A DNA stretch of 64,000 bases from Phocoena phocoena (taxonomy: Eukaryota > Chordata > Mammalia > Artiodactyla > Phocoenidae): positions 63,697,306-63,761,305 of the forward strand of contig NC_089236.1 of NCBI RefSeq assembly GCF_963924675.1, written 5' to 3'. A program made the translations under genes and the position numbers. Positions 1-12,051 of this stretch are shown here, one piece after another (the stretch's first letter is position 1; each line of letters starts with the position of its first letter). The notes beneath the pieces are model-generated. The model did no database searches. It was given only the letters and a program-made list of their open reading frames with translations, and was not told the origin of the DNA.

Positions 1-211
1 CTTGAAAAGTTTTATCTTAATAAATTCTGTTATTATTCTACAGTAGATAAAACAATACTCTAAGATAATGAGAAAATAACATCTTCATCTAAAATTAGAA
101 CCTAAAGACACACTATTGACCTTATGTTAAGATATTTTATAGCATAAAACTCTCAGAGAATGAGCATTAAGAATAACTGCACAAAGCTAGCAATTTTAAG
201 TACTTTTCAGG

Positions 212-311
212 GGAGCTCCCTTGTGATCTAGTGGTTAGGACTCCTCGTTTTCACTGCCGAGAGCCAGGGTTCAATTCATGGTCAGGGAACTAAAAAAAAA
301 AAAAAAAAAAA
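212..311 (+). mobile_element. CHR-type tRNA-derived SINE, plus strand
   Basis: A tRNA-derived SINE of about 80 bp plus an A-tail. The head has an A-box-like TCTAGTGGTTAGGACTC and a B-box-like GGTTCAATTC, the internal RNA polymerase III promoter boxes. It ends in about 18 A. It is the only one of eight SINEs here on the plus strand. No clear target-site duplication was found, so it is probably older or 5'/3' eroded. Confidence 0.85.
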
Positions 312-1640
312 CCCAGGAAAAAAAGGAAACCACTTTGCAGAACAAAGCAGACTATTTATTAAATAAATAAGAGAATTAGGGAAATATTAATAAGACTGGT
401 TTTCCAATTTCAAAAAATGATATTTAAATATAGTAATACAGCCATTAATTAAAAATATTTTCATGCTCACATCTGGAAGATGGAACATAAACCATTTAGG
501 TTACCTGTTTAAGGCCCTATTAAAGGAAATGACAAATACTTGCTTTGGATTACTAAATACATAGCTTCTACTAGATTGGCTGTATGTTTTGTTTGTTTTT
601 GTGGGTTTTTTGAGATTTTTTTTTTTTTTGGTGGATAACTGCTTTTCTCCTAGCCTCAGTAAACCCACTGGAAAAGGGTTGACATTCAAACTTGGGGCCT
701 CACATTCAAACTTTCACATTTTCTTCTCAGTGGCTTTGTCTATGACCTATAGTGGGTCTATTTAGTCAGCAACTTTAGCACTATGAGTCAAAGAAATGCC
801 TTTATCATAGTTTAAATTTTTCCCTGGGGCACTTAGCTGAGTGGCCTTTAGTATTTCAAACTCTTAAAAGTTACCTGGCTGCCCTCTGTGAAGTTAACGC
901 AGAAACTGCTTTACTTCAAAGCAGGTAAAATTATGACTGTTTCTGTGGCAAAACTATAGACACTGTGTTGAGTTAGGACAAAGACTGTTTCCATGTTGCT
1001 GGGTAATAATCAAACAATGGTATGATTAGGAGCTTATAAGATGGCAGATCATCATACCATTATTAATAAAGAACATTATTAATTTCTAAAAGCCTTTATG
1101 TCATGATGGTTTTATCCTATTTCTTTCTTTTGTTGAATTTTTAAAAATGTACTTCTAAAGAGTATACAAAAGAAAGAAGTTAGCCCTAAAAAAGAAAGGC
1201 TTCTTCACAAACTCAGATTATATATTTCTTTGAGCACTACACTTTAGAGAGAAAGTCATAGAATTTTTCAGCATCAACACTTTTTTACACTTTGCTGACA
1301 GATCAAACTATAGAAAAAGCAAAAAGCAATTAAATAAGTTTGTATTCACTGGACATATCCACCTTTTTGTATAGAGGAAAAGCAAATATAAAACTGTGAG
1401 TATGTAGTTTTCATTATTATCATTATTTTTATTTAATCTTGTTTATATAGAAAACCAGTAAATAAAACTACACCGTATACTTTCTTTTTGATGCTAGCTC
1501 AAAATACTGACTTTTTTTTTTTTTGGACATAAGTATTTATCTGATGAGTATCTTTTGGCATTATTCCCATAGAGTTGCAAAAATAATATTTGGGAGGTAA
1601 GGAAAGCACTGGACATAATAAACTCATGTTAGATATAGTT
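312..1640. other. AT-rich DNA with no recognised feature
   Basis: No gene, RNA or confident repeat seen. Short A/T runs occur at about 619-630 and 1511-1524. The open frame at 501-689 is low-complexity and looks like chance. Confidence 0.5.
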
Positions 1641-1644
1641 TGTC

Positions 1645-1653
<9 letters not shown>

Positions 1654-1680
<27 letters not shown>

Positions 1681-1870
1681 ATTACGCGGGCCTCTCACTG
1701 TTGTGGCCTCTCCCATTGCGGAGCACAGGCTCCGGACGCGCAGGCTCAGCGGCCATGGCTCACGGGCCCAGCCACTCCGCGGCATGTGGGATCCTCCCTG
1801 ACCGGGGCACGAACCCGTGTCCCCTGCATCGGCAGGCGGACTCCCAACCACTGCGCCACCAGGGAAGCCC
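1654..1870 (-). mobile_element. CHR-type SINE, young-looking, perfect 13-bp TSD
   Basis: Minus-strand SINE: on the plus strand a poly-T run precedes the GC-rich body and the element ends at CCACCAGGGAAGCCC. On the minus strand the head shows A box TGGCGCAGTGG and B box GGTTCGTGCCC. It is flanked by identical copies of TGTCATCAATTTT at 1641-1653 and 1871-1883. The pure 29-T tail and exact duplication suggest a fairly recent insertion. Open frames across it on both strands (1590-1892, 1624-1851) are SINE sequence, not genes. Confidence 0.95.
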
Positions 1871-1883
1871 TGTCATCAATTTT

Positions 1884-2596
1884 GTATATTGAAAAATCAA
1901 CCTTTTATTATTTCATTTATCTTCCATTAGTTAAAAGTTAATTTGTTATAATACAAAATTTTTCCCAACACTACAACAATCCCTCATTCCTAATTTTTTC
2001 ACCAAGTAGTTTGATTTTAATCACCCATTGCTTCAAAAACTATAGCCAGGTCTTGCTTAAATCTATTAACTGAGACAATTTAAGGAAAATTTTGCCTGTT
2101 TCTTACTCCATTTGACATTAGTCCTGTGTGACTTCATGATGCAAAGGAAAATGACCCTGTAATGATATGATTCATTCTTCAGCTCGAAGTATTAATATCT
2201 TTGATTCATTGAGTATCTGATTAATTTATTTTTCCAACTTTTTTTTTTTAACGTTTAAAGCAAGTGCATGTACAACAGTGCCAGTTTTTCAGTCCAAAAT
2301 AAACACAGCTACAGGACAACAATTTTTTATATGAATCTTACAGTTTGCTTGGCACATGCTTTACATTAATAAAGGTCCATGCTCAGGAAACTATAAATTT
2401 GTGTCTGGTGTAAGACTAGGTGTTTCGTCAAAAACGTAATACCCATACAGCTGAACTTAGGCCTTACGCCATGAACAAGCAGGAGGTGTTTCTGTAACTG
2501 TCCTACTGGTTTTCACACACTATTTATTAGAAATGACCACTGCCATTCCCATATAGTACCAAGTGTGAATAGTTATTATATTTATGTGGCCTAAAT
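1884..2596. other. AT-rich DNA with no recognised feature
   Basis: Nothing recognised beyond a short T run near 2239-2250. Confidence 0.45.
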
Positions 2597-2604
2597 GTCA
2601 TTCT

Positions 2605-2928
2605 GGTTTTTTTTTTTTTTTTTGAAGATGTTGGGGGTAGGAGTTTATTAATTAATTTATTTTTGCTGTGTTGGGTCTTCGTTTCTGTGCGAGGGCTTTC
2701 TCTAGTTGTGGCAAGTGGGGGCCACTCTTCATCGCAGTGCGCGGGCCTCTCACTATCATGGCCTCTCTTGTTGCGGAGCACAGGCTCCAGACGCACAGGC
2801 TCAGTACTTGTGGCTCACGGGCCCAGTTGCTCCGCAGCATGTAGGATCCTCCCAGACCAGGGCTCAAGCCCGTGTCCCCTGCATTAGCAGGCAGATTCTC
2901 AGCCACTGCGCCACCAGGGAAGCCCCCA
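2605..2928 (-). mobile_element. CHR-type SINE, long form
   Basis: Minus-strand SINE with the long form of the body: a poly-T, then a segment beginning TTTTGCTGTGTTGGGTCTTC, then the GC-rich part shared with the other copies, ending CCACCAGGGAAGCCCCC. The flanks carry GTCATTCT at 2597-2604 and 2929-2936, a target-site duplication of at least 8 bp. The open frames overlapping it are SINE readthrough. Confidence 0.92.
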
Positions 2929-3003
2929 GTCATTCTATTTTTTATAGAGCAGTATATTTCCTTCCATTGAAATAGCGTCCTTGTTCTGAAAGCAAATGTT
3001 ACT

Positions 3004-3235
3004 TTTTTTTTTAACGTCTTTATTGGAGTATAATTGCTTTACAATGGTGTGTTTCTGCTTTATAACAAAGTGAATCAGCTATACATATACATATATCCCC
3101 ATATCTCTTCCCTCTTGCATCTCCCTCCCTCCCACCTTCCCTATTCCACCCCTCTAGGTAGTTACAAAGCACTGAGCTGATCTCTCTGTGCTATGTGGCT
3201 TCTTCCCACTAGCTATCGGTTTTACATTTGGTAGT
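3004..3235 (-). mobile_element. 5'-truncated L1 3' end
   Basis: About 230 bp of L1 3' UTR in reverse orientation (poly-T, then TCTTTATTGGAGTATAATTG and so on). It matches the 3' ends at 14.2 kb and of L1 copy A at 15.6 kb. Flanking repeats GCAAATGTTACT (2992-3003) and GCAAATGGTACT (3236-3247) differ at one base and mark a standard target-primed insertion with severe 5' truncation. Confidence 0.9.
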
Positions 3236-3247
3236 GCAAATGGTACT

Positions 3248-4342
3248 ATTTTATTCAATGGTTTATATTTTGAAATGCTAAACAGATATTTTTTGCATTA
3301 AATGTCAACACTACATTACTTCCAAAGACATGTTATGGTTATAAGAAAATTAAAACTCTAGTAAATCTTATTGGCCAAGATTTTTGAAATAACAGTACTA
3401 TCAAGTAAATATATAAACACGGGCAATTGATAGTTGGTCAAAACAACATTTGGGATACAAAGCAATGAGTATATTTTGAAGAGCTTTTTGTTTTGTTTTT
3501 CCAACATCATATGGTGATTATTTGTAAGCCAGGGCCTATAGAGATAGTTTTTAGAATGTACTACTCAGCATTTATTCCAAATCTATTCTCACTGTGAAGT
3601 TTTCAGGAGATCCAGTTGCCATTGTAATATGATAGGATAGATTCAGATTAAATCATTGATTGGAAAAATCAAAGCATGGAACAATTTTTTTGAAGATTTC
3701 TTCAAGTGAAGAAATGAGAGAAATTGTAATGTGATACTGCAGATAAGGCCAAGGATTATATAATCAGTAAAATCTCAGAGCTCTGCCATTAACTAGATAA
3801 TTTTTCCAACGGTGCCATTTCTTTTTCTTATCTTCCTTCCTCAGGTTTGTGGAAAACATATAGACCTTAGCATTCCACAGACTAACATTGGTTCAGCCCA
3901 AGATCATTCAACCTGCCCTTTATTGGCTAGCTTGCAAATAACTAATTGGGAAGAAAACATAAGTTCTATTATGAGGACTCTATCCTAAAGAATTATACAA
4001 TCTAGTTGGGGATACAAGATAAAAGCACAAATGAGAAAACATTAAGTGTAGAAACCTATTATTCTAATGTGATTGGGACCAGTTGTTTGATGGTTAATAT
4101 AAAAAGTCAGTTAAAGAGGGAAATTAAAAAACATACAAATGCATAGTAATTGGCCAACATTTTGATGTAAGGTCAGAACCCCCTTGATTATCACTCTGAT
4201 GACTAAAGATTTATGCATTTTCTGCCTCATATAAATCATAATGAATCAATTAGAATTTTCATTTTCTATGTATTAGAAGAACAAAACAATAATATAAATG
4301 TCAAATTCTTTAAAATAATTATAATTCTATTCTATTTATTTG
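3248..4342. other. AT-rich DNA with no recognised feature
   Basis: No confident feature. A weak MIR-like stretch may lie at about 3775-3860 (GCTCTGCCATTAACTAG) but is too short to call. Confidence 0.4.
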
Positions 4343-4513
4343 TTTATTTTGGCTGCACTGGGTCTTAGTTGCAGCACATGGGATCTTAGTTGCGGCACGT
4401 GGACTCTTAGTTGAAGCATGCATGCGGGATCTAGTTCCCCAACAAGAGACTGAACTCGGGCCCCCTACATTGGGAGCGTGGAGTGTTACCCACTGGACCA
4501 CCATGGAAGCCCC
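4343..4513 (-). mobile_element. CHR-type SINE with internal TTAGTTG units
   Basis: Minus-strand SINE of about 170 bp. It contains three spaced copies of a TTAGTTG(C/A)(G/A)GCA unit before CGGGATCTAGTTCCCC, and ends CCATGGAAGCCCC. On the minus strand this is the tRNA-like head with GGTCCAGTGG. The neighbouring ATTCTATTTATT at both sides may be a duplication but is low-complexity. Confidence 0.85.
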
Positions 4514-5469
4514 AATTTTATTATTCTATTTATTATAATTTTGTGATTTATTCTTCAATTTTTATAGTCCTTTAGTCCTCATATAATTGACTGTAACTTT
4601 TTCTAATCTGTTCAAAACACAATATATTTTTATAGGAACAAAACTTCTCTTTTAAAAATCACATCATTGGTTTTATTTAGGCAGGGAGAATGTACAGCAT
4701 CAGCTCATCCATTAAGTTAGTTAAATGGAGCTCAAGTAAAACAAGGTCTTAAATTCTGTTTTTGCTCCAGGACTTATAGAGCAACAAGCATTCTGAAAAG
4801 GGAAAGATAATTTGGGAAGCTCCAGTAGCAGGTCAAATATGTACTTAAATTTTTATTCATGAAGATGGATAGATTCAAAAGGAGGAAAAACATAGGGAGT
4901 TTATCCCAAATAGAGAGAAACTGAATCTGAGACTAGGGCAGGAGTAGACATGATTCGTGGTCTTGCTTAGGAGGAGAGTACGTATTGCTGAGTGAAGGTT
5001 GGAATGGGTTCATGAGTATAACATGCCCCAGACCACGTTAATACTGGAAGTCCATGTTCTTTACCTACACAATCCGCTGAGGGCTCCCCACACTGTGAAC
5101 AGGGACTGGGTGTCCCAGCTAATCTTCAGCTGGGTTCATCCCACAGCAGCTTCAGATTTGAAAGTGATAGAGGGGGCTTTCAACGGAAAGACCTGGAGAT
5201 AGAGCAAAGCACACCTGACAAGGTTTCCCTCAATTGTGATAAGAGAAAAAAGTATATTTCCCGAAGTAACTATATCACAACTTATCAGGTGTCTAATTAA
5301 ATTTGTTTAGAGAGTAAAAGTTTTCTCACATATCTGATCATGTTTTTATGCTTAGTGCTTTTATTCAAAGAATGCTTAGTGTACTCTTATACAAAACAAA
5401 TGCTGTTTTTGGCATTAGGAATACGACTGTGAATAAAATAGACAATAATTCCCACTAACCACCTGGTTG
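4514..5469. other. Unassigned DNA
   Basis: No gene or repeat recognised. The 67-codon frame at 4999-5202 has no recognised domain and no splice or promoter context. Confidence 0.4.
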
Positions 5470-6420
5470 TGGAGGGAAGTACTCAAGAAATAAAATAATT
5501 CAGAAATAGATTTTTATCATGCTTTAATTATATCAGATGAGAGTAAGTGCTATGGAGAAAACTAAAACAGAGAAGGGGTGCAAAGAGCACCAGGCAGGGG
5601 ACGGAGGCTTTCATTTTAAATATGGTGGTCAGGGAAGTCTTTACTAAATAAAAGAATGACATTCCATCAAAGACTTCACAATGTTGAGAGAAGTCATCAA
5701 GTGGATGTAGAAGGGAAGAATACTCCAAGTAATGGGACCAGCAAAAGCAAAGACCAGGATAGGATCATGGTGTGTTCAAGGAACAGCAAAGACGCCTCTT
5801 CTAGGCTACAGCAGAGTGACTGAGGTGGAAACGGTAGAAAAGTTCATAGATGAAAGGCAAAGGGGTGGCCAGACCATGGAAGGCTATGTGATTTAGAGAT
5901 TTGGGTTTTATTGAGGGTGAGATGGAATCTTTGAATAGAGAATGATATGACTCACAGTTTAAATGCTCTGCTGGCTGCTGAGATGAGAATTGAGTGTAGG
6001 AAACAAGGGTAGAAACAAATAAATGGTCAAGATGCTTTTCAGCCACCTCAGAAAGACACAGGATGATTTGCACTAGGGTCGTAGTGGTAAGAGACGGTAA
6101 TGTTTTAGAAATTTTGAAAGTAGAGTTGAAGGATTTGCTGATGGATTTCACATGGGATGTGAGCCAAGTGGTGTGGCCTGAGCTGACAGGAAGGTAAAGT
6201 TTCTATTTAATTAGGTGTAATAAGAAGGAATAGATTTGGGAAGAAAGGATAAGAGTTTGTTTTAAGATCTGTTAAGGTAGAGAAAGAAAATGGAGATGTT
6301 AGGTAGATAAATTTGAGCTGAGGGACGATGGATACACAGAAATTTGGATCATGAGACTGTAGCTGGTATTTGAAGCCATGAGACTGGATGAGGTCATTCT
6401 AACATATCACGTTTCAGGCA
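5470..6420 (-). mobile_element. L2 LINE fragment, antisense
   Basis: A long, diverged L2 match on the minus strand. Recognisable antisense landmarks are GTGGTCAGGGAAGTCTTTAC, GTTCAAGGAACAGCAAAGA, GGCCAGACCATGGAAGGC, and near the far end TGAAGCCATGAGACTGGATG. L2 is an ancient mammalian LINE, so the many indels are expected. The minus-strand frame at 5801-6151 lies in it and has no intact L2 protein motif. Confidence 0.75.
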
Positions 6421-7959
6421 GCATGATCGATACTTTAAATTTTTTGGCCATTAAAAAAACTCTTTAATAAGTTCCACAAGAATGAGGATTTGATTTACCT
6501 GTTGTTCTCAAATGTATGACATCAGTAGGGTTTACTATTCCATTACATTTAATTCCTTGTAAATCTTCAAAATATGAAATAGGTCCTATATTTGTTAGCA
6601 ATATTTTCTAGGTATAGTACTCTTAATTAGATAGAACTATATCACTTAATTTCGTAGAAAAATTGTTTCATTGCTTAGTGAAACTAGTTATAAATTGTGA
6701 AATCATGGTGATGTATGGGCAACAACAGAGCACACATTTTGTTTTAAGTTAATTTGCGTGAGTTACCTAAGTTAAGAAAATATACACCTCCAGAGAACAG
6801 TTTATTAATTCTGTACTGTGTCAAGCTATCATTTAATAATTATCAAGGGCCCAACACTGGCAAAACCATATGCTGCAGTGTATGTGTTTCCTGTTTCCTT
6901 CTAATTTTTTTCATCTTGGTTCATGAGTGAATGCTATGAAATCTAATTAATTTAATTAATGGATCTCAGGGCTATTGGTCCATGAATTAATATGAATTAT
7001 TCTGTGAAGAAAGAGCTATCCCTTTCTCCTTTTTTTTTTTAAGAGAAAAGTATTTTAGTGACCTCCAGTCACTTGGCTGAACTAAACAACATCTTTTAGA
7101 ACAGACAAAATAATGCACTGATAACAAGCTTCAAGCGTGGAATATAACACTATCACTAAACCTTCTGTTTGTATTGTTCCAGGGCTAATAAAATGGAATA
7201 CCATGTGCTAACCCTGAGGAAATTGAGGTAGTCTCATATTTTCTAAGCTAAACCAGGAAATAATTTATTCTAGGGAAGTGCCAAGAATTGCCCTGGTGGA
7301 GTCAGTCTGAAAAGTAATTTCTGTCCATTCTGTAGTATCTGTTCTGTTCCTGGCATCTCCTTTTTGTTACTCATATCCAAGTCCTTTTGGCCACTTAATT
7401 TTCCTGCTCTCTCAAATGAAAAGTCATACCTGCAAAAGTTTCATGTTTTTGCTTTGACAACAACTATGTCTGTGTCAGCTATTAGGTTGTAAGCTTTATA
7501 GTTGTTTGTTTTCATTTATGGTCCTTTTTATTCAAAAGAGGATTTGAAACAGCTGAGCAAAAAAATTATGTAATAAGATGAATAATAGATAGAAAAATAA
7601 ATTGGTGTTGAGAGAAAATGGAGCCAACTTTGAAGACGGAAGACTAGCATCACTTAGGGACCTCATTCTTCCAATCAAATTGCATAGCATAATTTGCTCA
7701 ATGCACCCAATGGCTACTCAATACATATTTGTGGAAGATAATACTAATGAATAACATGATGAATGAAAAACTAGAAGATTTTTATCCTTTAGGAAGTAAC
7801 TAATAGACGTGTATCATAAATTCTATTCTTAAATTATGGAGGGAAATATATATTAAGCTGGCCCATAAAATGCAGCAGGAAGACACAGAGAGCAACAGAA
7901 TTATGACTGCGTGCGTGTCTCAGTTCTAGTGCATTTACAAAACAGTATTATCAGGAGAC
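6421..7959. other. AT-rich DNA with no recognised feature
   Basis: No gene, RNA or confident repeat seen in this stretch. Confidence 0.45.
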
Positions 7960-8139
7960 TTCTTCAGATCCATATGTCCAATGGCTTGTTTGTCATTCCT
8001 ACCTGGATATCATCCAGGTACCTCCACTTAATTCATTGTCTTTCTTCAAACAAGTAGTAGCATCCAAGACAGAGAATTATGAGCTGGTCTAGTCTCTGTC
8101 CTCCCTCATATGTCTGGCCTAATTTAGAGGCTGAGATGA

Positions 8140-8260
8140 TATAATCAACAGGACACTAGCTCTGTGTCCAGTAGTATCTAGTTTTATCCTCATTCTACAC
8201 CTTAAAATCTGTGTGACCTTCAGGAAACTACTTATCTCCCTTGAAGGTCAATGTACGGAT
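8140..8260 (+). mobile_element. MIR SINE fragment
   Basis: Core-like MIR sequence with the typical TCTGTGTGACCTTCAGGAAACTAC order (given here as landmarks around 8208-8235). It is inserted in or next to the L2 block and strongly diverged. Confidence 0.6.
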
Positions 8261-9085
8261 AAATATTTTTTTCAAAATTAATTATAGTTAGGTTTAAAAT
8301 AACATGTTTGGTACTTCTTGGGCTCTCAATCAGCAGTTGCTCTGTTATTCAGATTAGTACCAAATCCTCTCAATTCTACCTCCACCTCCTCTTAGATCTG
8401 TTTTCTCTCTCTTCTCACCAATAAATAGCCTCATCTCTCTTGCTCTATGACTTTTTATGTGATCCCCACAGTTTACAACTCCTTCAACTTCATCGATAAT
8501 CCAGCCTCCACACCACTATCAGGGCAGTGATTCTAAAATGCAAATCCCATCGTGGTACATCTCATAAAACCCTTCAACTGTGCACTTGTCTCCTGATCAA
8601 AATCTAAACTCCTTAGCTTTAGATTGACCATAACCATTTCTGATCTGACCCTACCCATCTCTCTCTCCTAAGTCTCACTTCTCTCCACCTAATCCTCTAC
8701 CCTTTGTATTGAACAACTTGGATCTCCTTCCATCTCTTCCACCCATCCTATTGTTTTATTACCTCTTAACTTTGCACACAGCGTTCCTGCAATCTGGAAT
8801 AGCATTCCATTCTCCGTGTTAACCTGGAAACTTCTACCCTTCCTTTAAGACTGAATTCAGTTTTCTCTTCTCTGTGAATGACCTTCCTATGATAAATTGA
8901 CAGTATCTTATTTTGTGATATGCCTAGTACACTAGACATTCTTCAAATGTCCAATATAACGGTGTATGGTATTTGTTGTTTATATGCCTATTTTCCCTGC
9001 TGGCTTTGAGAAACTTGAGGACAGTCTTATAACCATTTCGTATTCCCAGGGACTAGCATAGTGTACATACATTTGTAGTATTAGA

Positions 9086-9130
9086 TGAATGAATGAATGA
9101 ATGGATGGATGGAAGGATGGATGGATGCAT
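9086..9130 (+). repeat. (GAAT)n / (GGAT)n simple repeat at L2 tail
   Basis: Imperfect tetranucleotide run that shifts from GAAT units to GGAT units, at the usual position of the L2 tail. Confidence 0.85.
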
Positions 9131-10807
9131 GAAAGAGAAACTAATGACTGCTAGCTTTTCTGTCTCTTACACTGCATTATAGACAAACAGTTTGATTCAA
9201 CTTTAGATTCCAGTTCATATACCTCTGTTTGTCTGGTTTTGTTGTTGTTATATATGTTATCAAGAAGCTTCAACCCTCCCCAAAATTTCTTCTGTGGTAG
9301 CAATAAATTCAGTGTCTTCTGGGTACAACACTGTGCTCTCTCTTTCTCTCCTTTTTTACCCATTGTGACTTTAGAAAAAGTATGTGTTATGGCCTTATAG
9401 ATTAATTTGTTAGAGTATAGGAAATAGGAGCCTTGCTATTTTTTCATAAGTAGTTATGATAAAATATTCATATTTGCTTATGTTTTGTGAAGATCTGTAT
9501 GTGATGGAGTACATGTTATTATAACCTTAAGAAGAAATATAGATGAAAGGATTTTCTTTTATTTTTAATGTAAGACTTCTAAATTAAATATACAAAAGTG
9601 CTCATCTAGAAGATAATAGAATCATAAGCAGAACACAGGAAAAGACTTACAAAGCACAATTATATCAAAAAATGTAGTTTTATTTCAATAGAGTAACTGA
9701 ATTAGTACATGACGAAACAACATATTTATTATAAGTTTATATGTCAGTAAATTATTTAATACAGATTGTGTAAGTTTTACCTACAAGATTCTATCAAATT
9801 TTTTATGATATTTCAAGAAGTTTTCAACTTTTTCATGTTCAATTGAAAAGTTAAATAGAGATAAAATATAAACTGAATGGAAAACATTGGTGCTGATATT
9901 TCATGGCTTTCTGCAAAGCATGTAAGAGTAGGGATAATGTTAGAACATAAGAGAAAGCTCTTCTCCACTCTGCCACCCATTTCTAGAATAGGGCAAAGAC
10001 ACAGGGCCCAGAGCGAGGAAGATGCAACAAAACTCAGTGTGGTCAAGGGAGTTGTGACTCTGAGGTGTGAGATGAAATTTGATTCTGGGAGTTATGACTA
10101 ACAATGGGATGAGGTATCTACAACAGAACAATTAGGTATGAAGTGAGTAAACTTGGGAACAAGGCCAGTGTCAGGGGTGGGACCATTCCCAGCATGATTA
10201 ATGAGCCCCAGTCCTAGGGCAAAAGGAATGATAAGAATTGGTCAGAGAGGGGGAAAATGGTAAACAACAAGAAAAACAAAATGTAGAGGAGAAGAAACCA
10301 GAAGGATCCAGACCAATGCATTTTCCGTACAGTCTGCTCCTCGGGAAGATGGGTTACACAGAAACCTGGAAGATCGTGCCACACCCAAGCCCAGGTTTCT
10401 GCCTATCTCCACGGAAAAATAGAACACAGTATTTTCTTTCCTCGAGTTCATTGTTAGTTGAACGAACTCTTACTCGTGACCTGCTGGAGAGAAATGTACT
10501 GGTTCAAGGAATGAATGACATTGGTCCTTCTGGAGGCCTTTAATTATTACGTAGGGATCAGAGCTACGTAAGTATCAGTCTTTAGAGATGAGGACTAATG
10601 TGTGTTATTTCAATAGTCAAGTGTTGTAAATAATTCATATAAAATATTTATTTTTCCTACATTAATTTAGAGTTAAATTTATTATTGTGGTATTTCAACA
10701 TGATTATTCAAATGAATGACTATGTCAGTTCTCGGACATGTCCTCTCCATGTACGTTCATCTAAATGGGACATGGAATTAGCCATATATTTCCTTTAATC
10801 AATAGCC
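9131..10807. other. Unassigned DNA
   Basis: No confident feature. Open frames at 9877-10101 and 10238-10543 (74 and 101 codons, plus) have no recognised domain; the second overlaps an antisense frame of 69 codons, and neither has a convincing gene context. Treated as chance. Confidence 0.4.
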
Positions 10808-11690
10808 ATTATTTTTTTATCTGTTTCATGTTTACAGAAAGAAATTGAGAGAAAAGAGATTCCATGTACTCCTATTCCCTTCCCCAATCCCCCTATTTTT
10901 AATACTATATTATTTATTTATCTATCTATCTATGATTTATTTAGGCTGTGCCAGGTCTTAGTTGCGGCACACAGGATCTTTGCTGCGGCATGCGGGCTTC
11001 TTAGTTGCGGCATTCAGACTTTTAGTTGAGGCATTCGGACTCATAGTTTTGGCATACATGCGGGATCTAGTTCCCCGACCAGGGCTTGAACCCAGGCCCC
11101 CTACACTGGGAGTATCGAGTCTTACCTACTGGACCACCAAGGAAGTCCCTATGTGATATTTTTAACATTAGTATGTTACATTTGTACCAGTTGATGAGCC
11201 AATATTGATACATTATTATTAAATAAAGTCCATAGTTACATTATGGTTCATTCTTTGTTGTACATTCTAAGGGTTTTACAACTTGTATCCGCCATTATAG
11301 ATAACCACCATTACAGTATCATACAGAATTGTTTCGTTGCCCTAAAAATCCCCTGTGCTCTACCTATCCATCCCTTTCTCTCTCCCTCCCCAGGAGCCCT
11401 TGGCAATTATTGTTGTTTTCACTGTCTCCATAGTTATTGCCTTTTCCAGAATGTCGTATAGTTGAGATCCAGTAGTATATAGCTGTCTGAGATTGGCTTC
11501 TTTTACTTAGTCATATTCATTTAAAGTTCTGTGTGTGTGTGTGTCTTTTCAGCTTAATAATATTCCACTGTAAGTATATACCATAGTTTATCAATTAGCC
11601 TGTTAAAGGACATCTTGCTTGCTTCTAAGTTTTGGCAATTTTGAATAAAGTTGTGTGTACGGGTTTTTGGATAGATGTAAGTTTTCAACT
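10808..11690 (-). mobile_element. Older L1 3' end, interrupted by a SINE
   Basis: Antisense 3' UTR of an older mammalian L1 (L1M-like): landmarks GATGAGCCAATATTGATACA, TAAAGTCCATAGTTACATTA, ATAATATTCCACTGTAAG. It is split by the SINE at about 10917-11148. The 5' truncation is near 11690. Confidence 0.8.
10917..11148 (-). mobile_element. CHR-type SINE with several internal tandem units
   Basis: Minus-strand SINE inserted in an older L1. Its tail is (CTAT)n-like rather than pure T. The body carries about four to five related 20-25 bp units of the type TTAGTTGCGGCAT..CGG, then the tRNA-like head, where plus-strand GCTTGAACCC is the complement of a GGTTCAAGC-type B box. It ends CCACCAAGGAAGTCCC. 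Flanks share TATTTTTAA-like sequence consistent with an eroded duplication. Confidence 0.85.
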
Positions 11691-12011
11691 AACAAGCCCT
11701 ACTTGTACATTTTTAAATATTATTTATGAGAATTTAATACTGTATGAACATTTTAGAATTAAATATTTTTATAAAAATCAATGACCGTATTGGATTTCTT
11801 GGGAGAAGTTACATAATTAAACGTTAAATTTTCACATATATTAACGTGACATAGTCTCCATTTATTTAGGTCAAATCGGTTTCTAAAATTTTGTATATAA
11901 ATGACTTTAGGATTCTTTTCTAGGTTAAATACAAGGTACTCTGTAGTGTCTCAACTTCTATTACAGTTTTACACCTTCAATTCAATTAATGCTGGTATAG
12001 GAGAAAATTTT

Positions 12012-12051
<40 letters not shown>

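Larger units (their letters stand above)
7960..9130 (+). mobile_element. L2 LINE fragment, plus strand, with 3' end
   Basis: Old L2 sequence reading on the plus strand: landmarks ATCCATATGTCCAATGGC, TCAAAATCTAAACTCCTTAG, GTTCCTGCAATCTGGAATAG, and a 3' end running into a GAATGAATGAAT tail at 9086-9130. A MIR copy sits inside it near 8140-8260. No intact coding frame remains. Confidence 0.75.

Noticed and set aside
1654..1870. tRNA gene
   Set aside because: A and B box-like motifs are present but belong to a tRNA-derived SINE; there is no full cloverleaf.
10238..10543. 101-codon plus-strand frame
   Set aside because: No recognisable domain; the region shows overlapping frames on the opposite strand and no exon-like borders.
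10917..11148. CRISPR-like spaced repeats
   Set aside because: The units are internal repeats of a eukaryotic SINE with tRNA-like promoter boxes and an insertion context; they have no unique spacers of even length.
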